From positions 115,726,429-115,790,428 of the forward strand of contig OZ038382.1 of assembly GCA_964036045.1 (NCBI GenBank): a stretch of 64,000 nucleotides of DNA, in the 5' to 3' direction. The translations under genes and the position numbers were made by a program. The stretch's first letter is position 1. Every line of letters begins with the position of its first letter. Below the pieces are notes generated by a model that saw only the letters and a program-made list of their open reading frames with translations, ran no database searches and had not been told where the DNA came from. Source of the stretch: Eutreptiella sp. 'Long Island Sound 2002'. Taxonomy: Eukaryota; Euglenozoa; Euglenophyceae; Eutreptiales; Eutreptiaceae. This document shows, piece after piece, positions 55,466-64,000 of the stretch.

Positions 55466-55834
55466 CCCTCTCTAATTATATTTGTTTGATTTTTCCAAGC
55501 CCTTTGTCATTTCCTGCCACTCCTGCCAAAGTCCCAGTGATATATATTCAGGAGTATATGTTGTAAACACTTCTGTTTTCTGATGATTCTTGCCATTGTT
55601 TGGTTGTACCATTCTTATTTTTGGGGTTGTTTGAACCATACATTTTACTTGCACCCCAGTATTTTATACTTGTTTCTTTTGCTTATGTCTTCTTGCGCAA
55701 GGACTCTGTTTTTTCAGGATGGGTGTTTTTCGAAACACTGAAGCAGAAAAAACATATAGGGCAAAACATGAGTTACTTTTACCCCTTTGAGGTTTCTCTA
55801 AACAAGGCTCATAGAAACCTTTTAAGGAGGAGGG

Positions 55835-56936
55835 TAATGCATATGTGGCCATGTGCTCATATGCAGGTTCATTTTTATAGGTAAAAGTATCTCTATGCAG
55901 GCCAGGAAAGCTCCAGGAGTGCACTGACACTCCAGTGCAGAGGTCAGCCAGTCTGCAGTATCAGGAAATAGCTCCAGCCTGGTCTGGAAATAGCTATTTT
56001 AGTCATTTTTGTAAGGTTTTTGAGGTTTCTAAAACATTTGAAGGTTCATTGAAGCTTCAAAGTAATTAGAACCAACGGCGCGGCAGCGGGCGCCAGTCGT
56101 CGCCGTCATTTTTACGACATTATTTTCCTGACGGAAAATGTTGTAAATGTTCGTAAAAGCTCCAGAAAAGCTGTTTTCATATCAATATTTAATGAAGTAT
56201 GATGGACCTTTAGTGTATTTTATGGCATTTTTCATGAAAATGCACTATCGTGCCGATTTTCTACAGACGGCCTGCTGCGACGGCCGTTGCCTCCCCTATG
56301 GGGGATATTAAGTATAAGTCCATAGGTTTTCAGAAAAAATATCATGTGGCGCCAGAATTCCCTAAGGCCTCTAGGCTGGCGCATGGGGGGAGACCCATGT
56401 TTCAAGTTTAACCATGTTTTCAACATATTTATGACATTGTTTGACTTGTTTGACCTGGTTTGACCCAGAACTGAATTAGACATGTTGACCACAGCACAGT
56501 TCCTGTCGACGACAGTCGTTGACGACCTGAATCTCAGGTCACAGGGCCCGTGGTGCCCTGAGTTACTGTGATGCTTCCTAAACCTCTAACCTTATCACAT
56601 GGTTTGTTGCTTAGGTATGTTTACATGTGTATTCACCTCACATTGGGTGTTCACCTGAGTTATTGCCTTGTTTGCCCCCTCTTCCTCTTTCAGGACACCA
56701 GATTGTGTCATGGGGCGAGCAAAGCTCCTAGAACAATTTGTATTTGCGTGGTATTACGGAATCTCTTGCGCCTAGTTGCTCTTTTATTGTGTCTTGAAGA
56801 GTGCTCACATAGCCTCTAAAATGAGTGCTCCATATGCCTCCAAAAAGACTATAAAAATGGGTTTGAAAGAACCCAAGCTCTTCCCCATGGAGCAGATTTC
56901 AGTAACCAAGATCCAGGGGTGTACCAATTCGCGTCA
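55835..56936 (+). repeat. Chain LTR d
   Basis: TAATGCATATG (TG changed to TA) to TTCGCGTCA, 1,102 bp. Confidence 0.87.
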
Positions 56937-56943
56937 AAGTTGT

Positions 56944-57395
56944 TCTAGAGTCAATGCAGCTGTGGGAGAACCTGGAGTTTTTTGTGTTCTTCACGGTTTG
57001 TGGATTCTTGGCACAAGCAACAAGAAGGAGCCAATCCAAGGAGCTCAGGTTCTTCACCATGGCCGAGATTCGACGGCAGCTCAACCAGTATACGCCCTGG
57101 TCTGGCCTGGGCCGGCCTGGAGCAACAATACATCCAGGTATGACCTCCAAGACCTCCACCCCCTCCTCAAGTACTTGGACTGAGGAGCAAGAACTTCAAG
57201 AAAATCAGGAAATTGATCATGACCAAGACAAGGAGCCTTGGTGGGCTACTTACTCTGGTTCAGAAGCGGCGGAGATCGCCGAATATTTTACGACAACTTC
57301 GTCAGCGACATCAAGCGACGACAATGGGCCAGAAACCAGCCCAATAAATTAGTATGACCATGCTCCCCATGAGTTCCAAGAAGCTATTGATTTTT
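56944..57395 (+). repeat. 452-bp target duplication of LINE-B, left copy
   Basis: Internal region d from TCTAGAGTCAATGCAG to TTGATTTTT. It is repeated at 60797-61248 with constant offset (3,853) and about six substitutions. It contains the first part of the conserved ORF (56954-57352). Confidence 0.8.
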
Positions 57396-57402
57396 TTTTT
57401 TT

Positions 57403-58477
57403 ATAAACACAAGGCCAAAGTCCAAGAGTCCACGTCCAAACTCAGGAAGGGTGAGCCCATCATACAGAAGTGACCCCATCCCATTGGGTCAGGGTCAGGC
57501 ATGTGGGACGCGGACAGGGGAGAGGAAAATGGGCACAAGCAGATTTCTACGTAAAAGAATACATGGATGGCGACATGCGAGCAAACGCCCCTTCTCAGGG
57601 CCCCGGGGGACCAAGAATCATGCGGGGGTGCCAAGCGTGTGGGCTACAGCCTGAGGAGGAGCCCTGGGAGAGAGGACAGTGCAAAAGACACGCACTGTCT
57701 GGGCAAGGTATGCTGGGGGGGGGGGGGCAGCGCTGATGGCGTATGTCGCGTGGACTGTATGGGGCTGCGGGTGGGGACAGTGCAGAAAACTGATTTAACG
57801 TGGGTAGCTGTGACACTATTGGGCCGGGGGGGGGGGGGGCTGGGTGTGCGCCACCGCCACAGGGCTCCGGTAGGCCCCAGCGTCAGACACGGGGGAGTCA
57901 CAGCCACAGGCTAGGTCCATTCAAAAGCGCAACCAGGGGGTACATCTGTCATGTGTCATCCATCGGCGGCGTGCAGAACGAAGGCAGCGTGAGCATCACT
58001 GTGATGACAAAGCATGTACAGTCGCGGCGGAAACTGAGTAAAGTACAGCGCCCTGGCGGCATGAGCACCACTTAGTTTAAGAGAGGGCAGCCAATTCAGC
58101 TTCAGGTGGTTGCCTGTGAAGAGAGGGGGGAAGGGGGGCAGGGGGGCAAGGAGGACCATTACAGGGTAGTGACACCGTGCGGTTTGAGCACACACGCATG
58201 CAGGGCGAGAGGGGGTCAGCATAGGCCCAGGGGCTTCGGACCAATCAGCGGGGCTGAAGGGATTGGGCCGTGCCTGGGGCTTGGTGGGGACCGAATCGGC
58301 CAGAACCGCGGTGACATTATCCAGCACATGCTGCTGGAAGTGCCTGGCGGTCTTCCGCGCCTCGCGCAGTCCCCCAAGTCTGGTCTTAAGGAAGCGGTAC
58401 AGGGACTGAGGGATGGCCAGTCTGCCAACGATGCGAAGGTCTTTGCGCTGGGCGGACCGGCGCCACGTCAGGACCTC
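57403..58477 (-). other. 3' untranslated region of LINE-B
   Basis: About 1.07 kb between the ORF stop and the poly-A, with several homopolymer G runs (near 57718 and 57827). No gene recognised. Confidence 0.6.
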
Positions 58478-60790
58478 TCATCTTACCGTCCAAGAGGAGA
58501 GCCAAGCAGCAACCAGTGGGTGGGTCTGTGTGCAGAAGGCCAGTGTGCCGTGTAGGCTCTGGTTGTGGAAGCGGTGGCAGTGGGGGCAAGGGTGCTTGAC
58601 GGGTGCGTCGGTCCAGAAGGTGGCATAGTGCGCGTACCCCAGGCGGGACTGCAGGCCAAAGAGCCACCTGTGCCATGCCAGCCTCCGGAAACGCAGGGGC
58701 CGCCAGGACAAGGGGTGCAAGCCCTCGTGGGCGTGTGTGGGGAACAGACCATGGGTCCACACTTTATGGGGGGGCGCCATGCGTTCACCGTGTCGGACCA
58801 CATCCCAGGGGGTCACCCTTGTCTGTGGGGGGGGCAGGGGGAGGGCCGTACCGACTTTGGCATACTTGTCCGACATTTCATTGTGGACTTCCCCAGTGTG
58901 CCCTTCAACCCACTCCAGACCTTGGCATTTAGCCAGGATGGAAGTGCGCACTTCCTGCACCCAAAATGCCTGCCTGACTGGCCGGCGCGCGCTCTGCGCA
59001 GATGCAATGGCGCCCTGGCAATCCAGTCGGATGGTGTCCCCTACTTCCGAAAAATGGGAGCCCAGGAGCATTCCTACTAACTCCGCTTTATAGGAATTTG
59101 GGTCACCAGGCACTCTGCAAACGGCAATGCGGCCATCTTTCAGCACAGCGGACGCCCCAGATGAGGGCGGTTGACCCATCTTGCTGCCATCCGTGTAGGT
59201 GGCTGGCAGCTGGCATTTTGGGGGTAAAAGGTACACTGTAAGCCCGGCTACGTGGGCCACCTCGACGGCGTCGCGCTGTGGTTGTTGAGCTGCCCACGTA
59301 GTGTGTACGGGTGGCTGGCGAGGGTCGGGGTCAGGGTTGAGAAGGGAGACAGCGGTGATGAAGGCATGGTATGGGGAGACAGTGGTGTGGGGGGACGTGG
59401 AGAGTGTATGTAGTCGCTGATTGCGGTGCAGCGAATCCAGTACCCTATTGGGGTGCAGGATTGGAAAGTATCCGAGGCCAAGGCCACGACTACGATGCGT
59501 GTAGAGTGTTTTCTTGGCGACGAGGGACGGAAGACCCATGACGCCGAAGATAAACTTTTCCAACAGGGAAGTGATGGACATTAGCTGCGAGGCGCGGAGT
59601 GGGATGCACTCTGTGCGATAGAGGAGCCTCGGTAACACCATAGTGTTGACTAAGAGGACCCGGTCAATCACTTGAATGGGTTGGGAGTGCAGCTCATTTA
59701 ACTGGGCTTTCAGCTCTTGCAGCACAACCTCAACGCAGGCGTCAGGGCAGAGGCAGGGGGAGAGAGGGTGGCCCAAATGCATGAGGTAGGGGGCACGTGC
59801 AAAAGTGTGCAGTACCTGTACACTCCACTCTGGCGGGTACGGCGCAGAGACGGTGTACCATGGCAACGGACTGGCAGCCTGAACGGGGGAGGGTGGGTGC
59901 AAATACTTGGGGAGGGTGGGCAGGACAGGGGGCAGGGGTTGCATGTGAAGAGATTCGCTTTTGGTGACGTTCACCTGGCAAGCAATCAGACTGAGGGCGG
60001 TCTGTACGACCCCGGCAACGTGCTGGCTCTGGCCATACAGCGCGGGGGAGCATATGTCATCGACATAAGCCGAGAAAGGGATGCCGTGTTGGTCTAACAC
60101 TCGCAGGGGGATTTCAAAAACAACGACAAACAAAAAACAGGAAAGGGGGCAGCCCTGCTTGACGCCATGTGTCGTCCTAAACACTGTCTCCTCCGCTCCT
60201 CGTAAGAATGTGGACCCTTGCTCCATTACCAGGGAGATTATTTGCAGTAATTTGGAGGGGGTCCCCATTCGGTCGAGTACACCTAGGATAAGAGCTTTGG
60301 GTGGACTGTCAAAAGCGTGATAGACGTCGAAAGCGAGTAGGGCTTCCTTGTCCCGTAAGGAGTCGATGGCATCCAGAAAAATTTGTGTGGCATGTGCTGT
60401 GGACGTGCCCTGTCTGCCGCCGAATTGGTTGGGGTGCAGGTGGGGGGACACTAAGGGGTAGAGCTTGGAGTAAACCCAGCGCATAAAAAGGCGGTAGATA
60501 GAATTGCTCATGGCAATTGGTCTCCACCGATCAGGGTCTTGCCACTGGCCCTTTCCTTTATACAAACAAAATGTCTCTGAGACCAGCCAGGGCTGTGGTA
60601 AAAAGCCTTCAGAGTAACAAAGGGAGATACAGCTGTGAACTAACTTGAAGACGGGGTCGGGGAGAATGTGCAGTAGGTACGGCGGGACTCCGTCCGGTCC
60701 GGGTGATTTTTTCCTAGACGCACGGGCAAGGGCACGCAGTTCACTGAAGGTGGGGGGGGGGGGGGGTCGCACAGTCGTGCTCTTTGGGGT
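58478..60790 (-). CDS. LINE-B RT, RNase H and zinc-finger protein (N-terminus missing)
   Basis: An unbroken frame of ~770 codons from the truncation point; ATGs further upstream belong to the target. RT: RKKSPGPDGVPPYLLHILPD, DRWRPIAMSNSIYRLFMRW, NQFGGRQGTSTAHA, LLAFDVYHAFDSP (motif A), GVKQGCPLSCFLF (motif B) and FSAYVDDICSP (motif C, ~60060). RNase H: ATYTDGSKMG (~59190), YKAELVGMLLG, IRLDCQGAIASAQ and EGHTGEVHNEMSDKYA (~58890), with all acids present. The end has CPHCHRFHNQSLHG and FCTQTH, a C-x2-C...C/H cluster. The intact frame makes it the youngest element here. It lacks its endonuclease. Confidence 0.9.
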   Translation of the reverse strand, partial: TPKSTTVRPPPPPTFSELRALARASRKKSPGPDGVPPYLLHILPDPVFKLVHSCISLCYSEGFLPQPWLVSETFCLYKGKGQWQDPDRWRPIAMSNSIYRLFMRWVYSKLYPLVSPHLHPNQFGGRQGTSTAHATQIFLDAIDSLRDKEALLAFDVYHAFDSPPKALILGVLDRMGTPSKLLQIISLVMEQGSTFLRGAEETVFRTTHGVKQGCPLSCFLFVVVFEIPLRVLDQHGIPFSAYVDDICSPALYGQSQHVAGVVQTALSLIACQVNVTKSESLHMQPLPPVLPTLPKYLHPPSPVQAASPLPWYTVSAPYPPEWSVQVLHTFARAPYLMHLGHPLSPCLCPDACVEVVLQELKAQLNELHSQPIQVIDRVLLVNTMVLPRLLYRTECIPLRASQLMSITSLLEKFIFGVMGLPSLVAKKTLYTHRSRGLGLGYFPILHPNRVLDSLHRNQRLHTLSTSPHTTVSPYHAFITAVSLLNPDPDPRQPPVHTTWAAQQPQRDAVEVAHVAGLTVYLLPPKCQLPATYTDGSKMGQPPSSGASAVLKDGRIAVCRVPGDPNSYKAELVGMLLGSHFSEVGDTIRLDCQGAIASAQSARRPVRQAFWVQEVRTSILAKCQGLEWVEGHTGEVHNEMSDKYAKVGTALPLPPPQTRVTPWDVVRHGERMAPPHKVWTHGLFPTHAHEGLHPLSWRPLRFRRLAWHRWLFGLQSRLGYAHYATFWTDAPVKHPCPHCHRFHNQSLHGTLAFCTQTHPLVAAWLSSWTVR

Positions 60791-60796
60791 ATGAGG

Positions 60797-61248
60797 TCTA
60801 AAGTCAATGCAGCTGTGGGAGAACCTGGAGTTTTTTGTGTTCTTCATGGTTTGTGGATTCTTGGCACAAGCAACAAGAAGGAGCCAATCCAAGGAGCTCA
60901 GGTTCTTCACCATGGCCAAGATTGGACGGCAGCTCAACCAGTATACGCCCTGGTCTGGCCTGGGCCGGCCTGGAGCAACAATACATCCAGGTATGTCCTC
61001 CAAGACCTCCACCCCCTCCTCAAGTACTTGGACTGAGGAGCAAGAACTTCAAGAAAATCAGGAAATTGATCATGACCAAGACAAGGAGCCTTGGTGGGCT
61101 ACTTACTCTGGTTCAGAAGCGGCAGAGATCGCCGAATATTTTACGACAACTTCGTCAGCGACATCAAGCGACGACAATGGGCCAGAAACCAGCCCAATAA
61201 ATTAGTATGACCATGCTCCCCATGAGTTCCAAGAAGCTATTGATTTTT
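60797..61248 (+). repeat. 452-bp target duplication of LINE-B, right copy
   Basis: Second copy of 56944-57395. Both share bases not seen in the other chain units (GAGCAACAATAC and AATAAATTAG), so they derive from one unit. Confidence 0.8.
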
Positions 61249-61442
61249 ATGAAGCCCAACAACAAGGGCACCAAGAATTTGACATGTGGGACAGCTCCAG
61301 CGAAGGTAGCTGTCGCCAGGCGACGACTTCGAGAAGAAAAGAGCGTCATCCCCTCACAGCCAAGGAGCTGGAGACTTTTGTCAAGGAGATGGAGAAGTTC
61401 TTCAAGAATTATAAGAGCCCCATTGGCTCTGAGAGTGGCTAA
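60807..61442 (+). pseudogene. Conserved chain ORF, copy d (after LINE-B)
   Basis: MQLWENLEFFVFFMVCGFLA to a TAG at ~61203 (TSPIN then stop), open beyond to TAA at 61440. Its first 440 bp are duplicated left of LINE-B. Confidence 0.6.
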
Positions 61443-61810
61443 CCCTCTCTAATCATATTTGTTTGATTTTTCCAAGCCCTTTGTCATTTCCTGCCAGTCC
61501 TGCCAAACTCCCAGTGATATATATTCGGGAGTATATGTTGTAAACACTTCTGTTTTCTGGTGATTCTTGCCATTGTTTGGTTGTACTATTCTTTCTTTTA
61601 AGGTGTTTGAACCATACAATTTACTTGCACCCCAGTATTTTATACTTGTTTCTTTTGCTTATGTCTTCTTGCGCAAGGACTCTGTTTTTTCAGGATGGGT
61701 GTTTTTCGAAACACTGAAGCAGGAAAAGCATATAGGGCAAAACATGAGTTACTTTTACCCCTTTGAGGTTTCTCTAAACAAGGCTCATAGAAACCTTTTA
61801 AGGAGGAGGG

Positions 61811-62895
61811 TAATGCATATGTGGCCATGTGCTCATATGCAGGTTCATTTTTATAGGTAAAAGTATCTCTATGCAGGCCAGGAAAGCTCCAGGAGTGCGC
61901 TGACACTCCAGTGCAGAGGTCAGCTAGTCTGCAGTATCAGGAAATAGCTCCAGCCTGGTCTGGAAATAGCTTTTTTAGTCATTTTTGTAAGGTTTTTGAG
62001 GTTTCTAAAACATTTAAAGGTTCATTGAAGCTTCAAAGTAATTAGAACCAACGGCACGGCAGGGGGCGCCAGTTGTCGCCGTCATTTTTACGACATTATT
62101 TTCCTGACGGAAAATGTCGTAAATGTTCGTAAAAGCTCCAGATAAGCTGTTTTTATATCAATTGTCAATGAATTATGATGGACCTCTAGTGTATTTTATG
62201 GCATTTCTCATGAAAATGCACTATCTTGCCGATTTTCTACAGACAGCCTGCTGCGACGGCCGTTCCCTCCCGTATGGGGGATATTAAGTAGAAGTCCATA
62301 AGTTTTCAGAAAAAATCTCATATGCTGCCGGAATGCCCTGAGGCCTCTAGGCTGGTGCGTGGGGGGAGACCCATGTTTCAAGTTTAAGCATGTTTTCAAC
62401 ATGTTTATGACATTCTTTGACTTGTTTGACCTTGGTTTGACCCAGAACTGACTTAGACATGTTGACTACAGCACACTTCCTGTCGACGACAGTCGTTGAC
62501 GACCTGAATCTCAGGTCACAGGGCCGGTGGTGCCCTGATTTACTGTGATTTTTCCTAAAACTCTAATTTTAGCAGATGGTTTCGTACTTAGGTATGTTTA
62601 CATGTGTATTAACCTGAGTTATTGCCTTGTTTGCCCTATCTTCCTCTTTCAGGACACCAGAATGTGTCATGGGGCGAGCAAAGCTCCTAGAACAATTTGT
62701 ATTTGCGTGGTATTACGGAATCTCGTGTGCCTATTTGCTCTTTGAATGTGTCTTGAAGAGTGCTCACATAGCCTCTAGAATGAGTGCTCAATATGCCTTA
62801 AAAAAGACTATAAAAATGGGTTTAAAAGACCTCAAGCTCTTCCTCATGGAGCAGATTTCATTAATCGAGATCCAGGGGTGTACGAAAACGCGTCA
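61811..62895 (+). repeat. Chain LTR e (terminal)
   Basis: TAATGCATATG to AAAACGCGTCA, 1,085 bp, followed by GTAT. It carries the LTR part of the ORF (MGRAKLLEQFVFAWYYGISC at ~62669) without a stop up to the LTR end. Confidence 0.85.
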
Positions 62896-62899
62896 GTAT
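62896..62899. repeat. Target site duplication GTAT, right of LTR chain
   Basis: Matches 41823-41826. Confidence 0.7.
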
Positions 62900-63120
62900 T
62901 GGGGACACGGTATTGCGGCGAGAGCAGGCCGATTATCGTGTATTCGACATTTTTGCCGCGGACACGCATACGTCACACATATACCGCTCTACTCTGGATG
63001 CATGAATCTAGTTTGACGTGATGGTGCCTGTCTCCCTGTCCAACCAACCAACTTCCTCGGGGAACAGAAGGCTGGGACACAACAAAGTGATGTGATGTGA
63101 GGCTGTGAAACGTTCGTCTT
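62900..63120. other. Island right piece, spacer
   Basis: No gene recognised; continues the island after the LTR chain. Confidence 0.4.
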
Positions 63121-63474
63121 TCAGACTTTGTGTATGAAAATGAACGCCAAAACCATCACAGGGATCACGAGAAACAGTGCCTTGATGAAGCACCAGCGCG
63201 CATTGTATTGCTGCTGATGCAGATACCACATCAATAGGGCAAGCACGGTTATAATGAAGACTGAACCCAGCGCAATGTGAACAAGTGTGAATTCCCTATC
63301 CACACGATGTGGCTGTGACCTGTCCGTCAATTTATGCATGACCCTAATAGTGAATCCAATGCCTATACAGGTCAAAACCCAAACAAAAAATGTGAAGGGG
63401 ATTATGAACAATACCAGTGTGTTTGCTTTGACCTGAGGTGGTTTACACCGGTTGGGACCATCCAAAATACCCAT
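63121..63474 (-). CDS. Small three-pass membrane protein (117 aa)
   Basis: ATG at 63474 (MGILDGPNRCKPPQVKANTL). Three hydrophobic segments at residues ~19-43 (LVLFIIPFTFFVWVLTCIGI), ~65-86 (VHIALGSVFIITVLALLMWY) and ~94-114 (FIKALFLVIPVMVLAFIFIH), joined by short polar loops. Unbroken and on the same strand as the left-piece genes. I recognise no family; a virion or host membrane protein is possible. Confidence 0.6.
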   Translation of the reverse strand: MGILDGPNRCKPPQVKANTLVLFIIPFTFFVWVLTCIGIGFTIRVMHKLTDRSQPHRVDREFTLVHIALGSVFIITVLALLMWYLHQQQYNARWCFIKALFLVIPVMVLAFIFIHKV

Positions 63475-63661
63475 TTTGTTTTATCTAACACACATTTGGA
63501 TCCAATGCCTATACACGTCAAAACTCAACTGTTTACCATACCCTCGAATGTCATACACACCTGTACGAACCGCAGCGACTGACATGGCTACTGCCGATGC
63601 TGTACGCATTCTATGGAAAAGACACCCTCATCATGCAATCAAAGCAGCACTGCAGCCATCA

Positions 63662-63999
63662 TTATGCTGAGTTCAGGGAATACGACTGTAGCTGGTAGTT
63701 GGACTTGGAGCCACAGTCAGGCCCCTTGCGGCTATTGTTCTGTTGCTTTGGTGTTGTACCTCCACCACTGTAGCGGACGCGGGGTAGCACCCAGTTGCGC
63801 ATTGATTTGGTGGGGCCACTCCGCAACACCATTCGTAGGCTGCGCAGGCAAGATGGCTCACACACAAGATGATCGGCGGAAATCAAATCCACATCTACGC
63901 TTGCGTTGACGTACACATTCCGTAGGGCTTTCCATAAACGGTCATACATCCACCCGTCGGTGACGCGGTCCATGAGAACGGCCATGCGTTGCGTGTATT
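63662..63999 (-). CDS. Hypothetical protein, N-terminus beyond window
   Basis: Frame open from the right edge (EYTQRMAVLMDRVTDGWMYD) to a stop at 63662. The first ~75 residues look like a folded protein (LWKALRNVYVNASVDVDLIS, then CEPSCLRSLRMVLRSG). The last ~30 are polar (KSNYQLQSYSLNSA). Same strand as its neighbour, 190 bp apart. No family recognised. Confidence 0.45.
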   Translation of the reverse strand, partial: YTQRMAVLMDRVTDGWMYDRLWKALRNVYVNASVDVDLISADHLVCEPSCLRSLRMVLRSGPTKSMRNWVLPRVRYSGGGTTPKQQNNSRKGPDCGSKSNYQLQSYSLNSA

Positions 64000-64000
64000 C

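Larger units (their letters stand above)
57396..60796 (-). mobile_element. LINE-B, 5'-truncated non-LTR retrotransposon
   Basis: Inserted into internal region d. The + strand poly-T at 57391-57402 is the poly-A tail of a minus-strand element. The 5' end is truncated at ~60796, before the RT. It encodes RT, RNase H and a C-terminal zinc motif. The RNase H suggests an I/R1/Jockey-type or related clade; I cannot assign it further. Confidence 0.85.
41827..62895 (+). mobile_element. Tandem chain of a non-autonomous LTR element (5 LTRs, 4 internal regions)
   Basis: The motif TGATGCATATGTGGCC (TA in two copies) starts LTRs at 41827, 45283, 53711, 55835 and 61811. The LTRs end at ...GTCA at 42914, 52680, 54812, 56936 and 62895. 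All but the first are preceded by a purine tract (GAGGAGGGGGG or variant). Stripped of later insertions, LTRs are ~1.09-1.10 kb and internal regions ~1.02-1.03 kb. A single GTAT duplication flanks the chain, so it behaves as one insertion expanded by LTR-LTR recombination or inserted as a concatemer. There is no protease, RT or integrase; only a short conserved ORF. Confidence 0.85.

Noticed and set aside
41826-62900. Satellite DNA of a centromere
   Set aside because: The 2.1-kb period has LTR structure (purine tract, TG...CA ends, target duplication), so a retroelement chain explains it better.
1-64000. Bacterial or plasmid origin
   Set aside because: Ty3 elements with chromodomains, LINEs with poly-A tails and a TIR transposon with likely introns are all eukaryotic features.

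Overview
The window looks like nuclear DNA of a eukaryote, most likely an alga or related protist. It is almost entirely nested transposable elements. I see no bacterial operon, no Shine-Dalgarno spacing and no complete host housekeeping gene. The phylum is an inference and I cannot name the species. The elements are old: nearly every long reading frame carries premature stops or frameshifts, and many stops look like C-to-T changes (CGA to TGA, CAG to TAG).

Layout from left to right. (1) 1-~9783: 3' part of Ty3/Gypsy chromovirus A on the + strand (gag, protease, a methyltransferase-like spacer domain, RT, RNase H, integrase, chromodomain, polypurine tract, long 3' LTR). (2) ~9784-20799: non-LTR element LINE-A on the - strand. 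Its upstream region is packed with short hairpin repeats. It then carries three tandem OTU-protease-like domains, of which only the last keeps Cys and His, a long unrecognised region, an APE-type endonuclease and an RT. (3) 20800-37779: complete but degenerate Ty3/Gypsy element B, with LTRs of about 2.95 kb, a 4-bp CTAG target duplication and the same domain order as A. (4) 37784-41826 and 62896-64000: two pieces of what was probably one gene-dense island with - strand genes of viral flavour. One encodes a membrane-anchored protein with Pro-rich, repeat and beta/gamma-crystallin-like regions. (5) 41827-62895: a tandem chain of five ~1.1-kb LTRs and four ~1.03-kb internal regions of a small non-autonomous LTR element, with one GTAT target duplication around the whole chain.

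Three of the four repeat units in that chain were later hit by different elements. The first is a 1.3-kb SINE-like insert made mostly of a 65-bp minisatellite. The second is a 6.3-kb DNA transposon with perfect 27-bp TIRs and an AT duplication. The third is a 5'-truncated LINE-B with a 452-bp target duplication. The DNA transposon encodes an unclassified DDE-like transposase and a second gene whose C-terminal part resembles TET/JBP 2-oxoglutarate oxygenases. Its putative introns share GGTTCAACC-type inverted motifs with its own ends.

The most novel-looking items are the LTR concatemer, the TET/JBP-carrying transposon with hairpin introns, the triple-OTU LINE with its hairpin array, and the crystallin-like protein of the split island.
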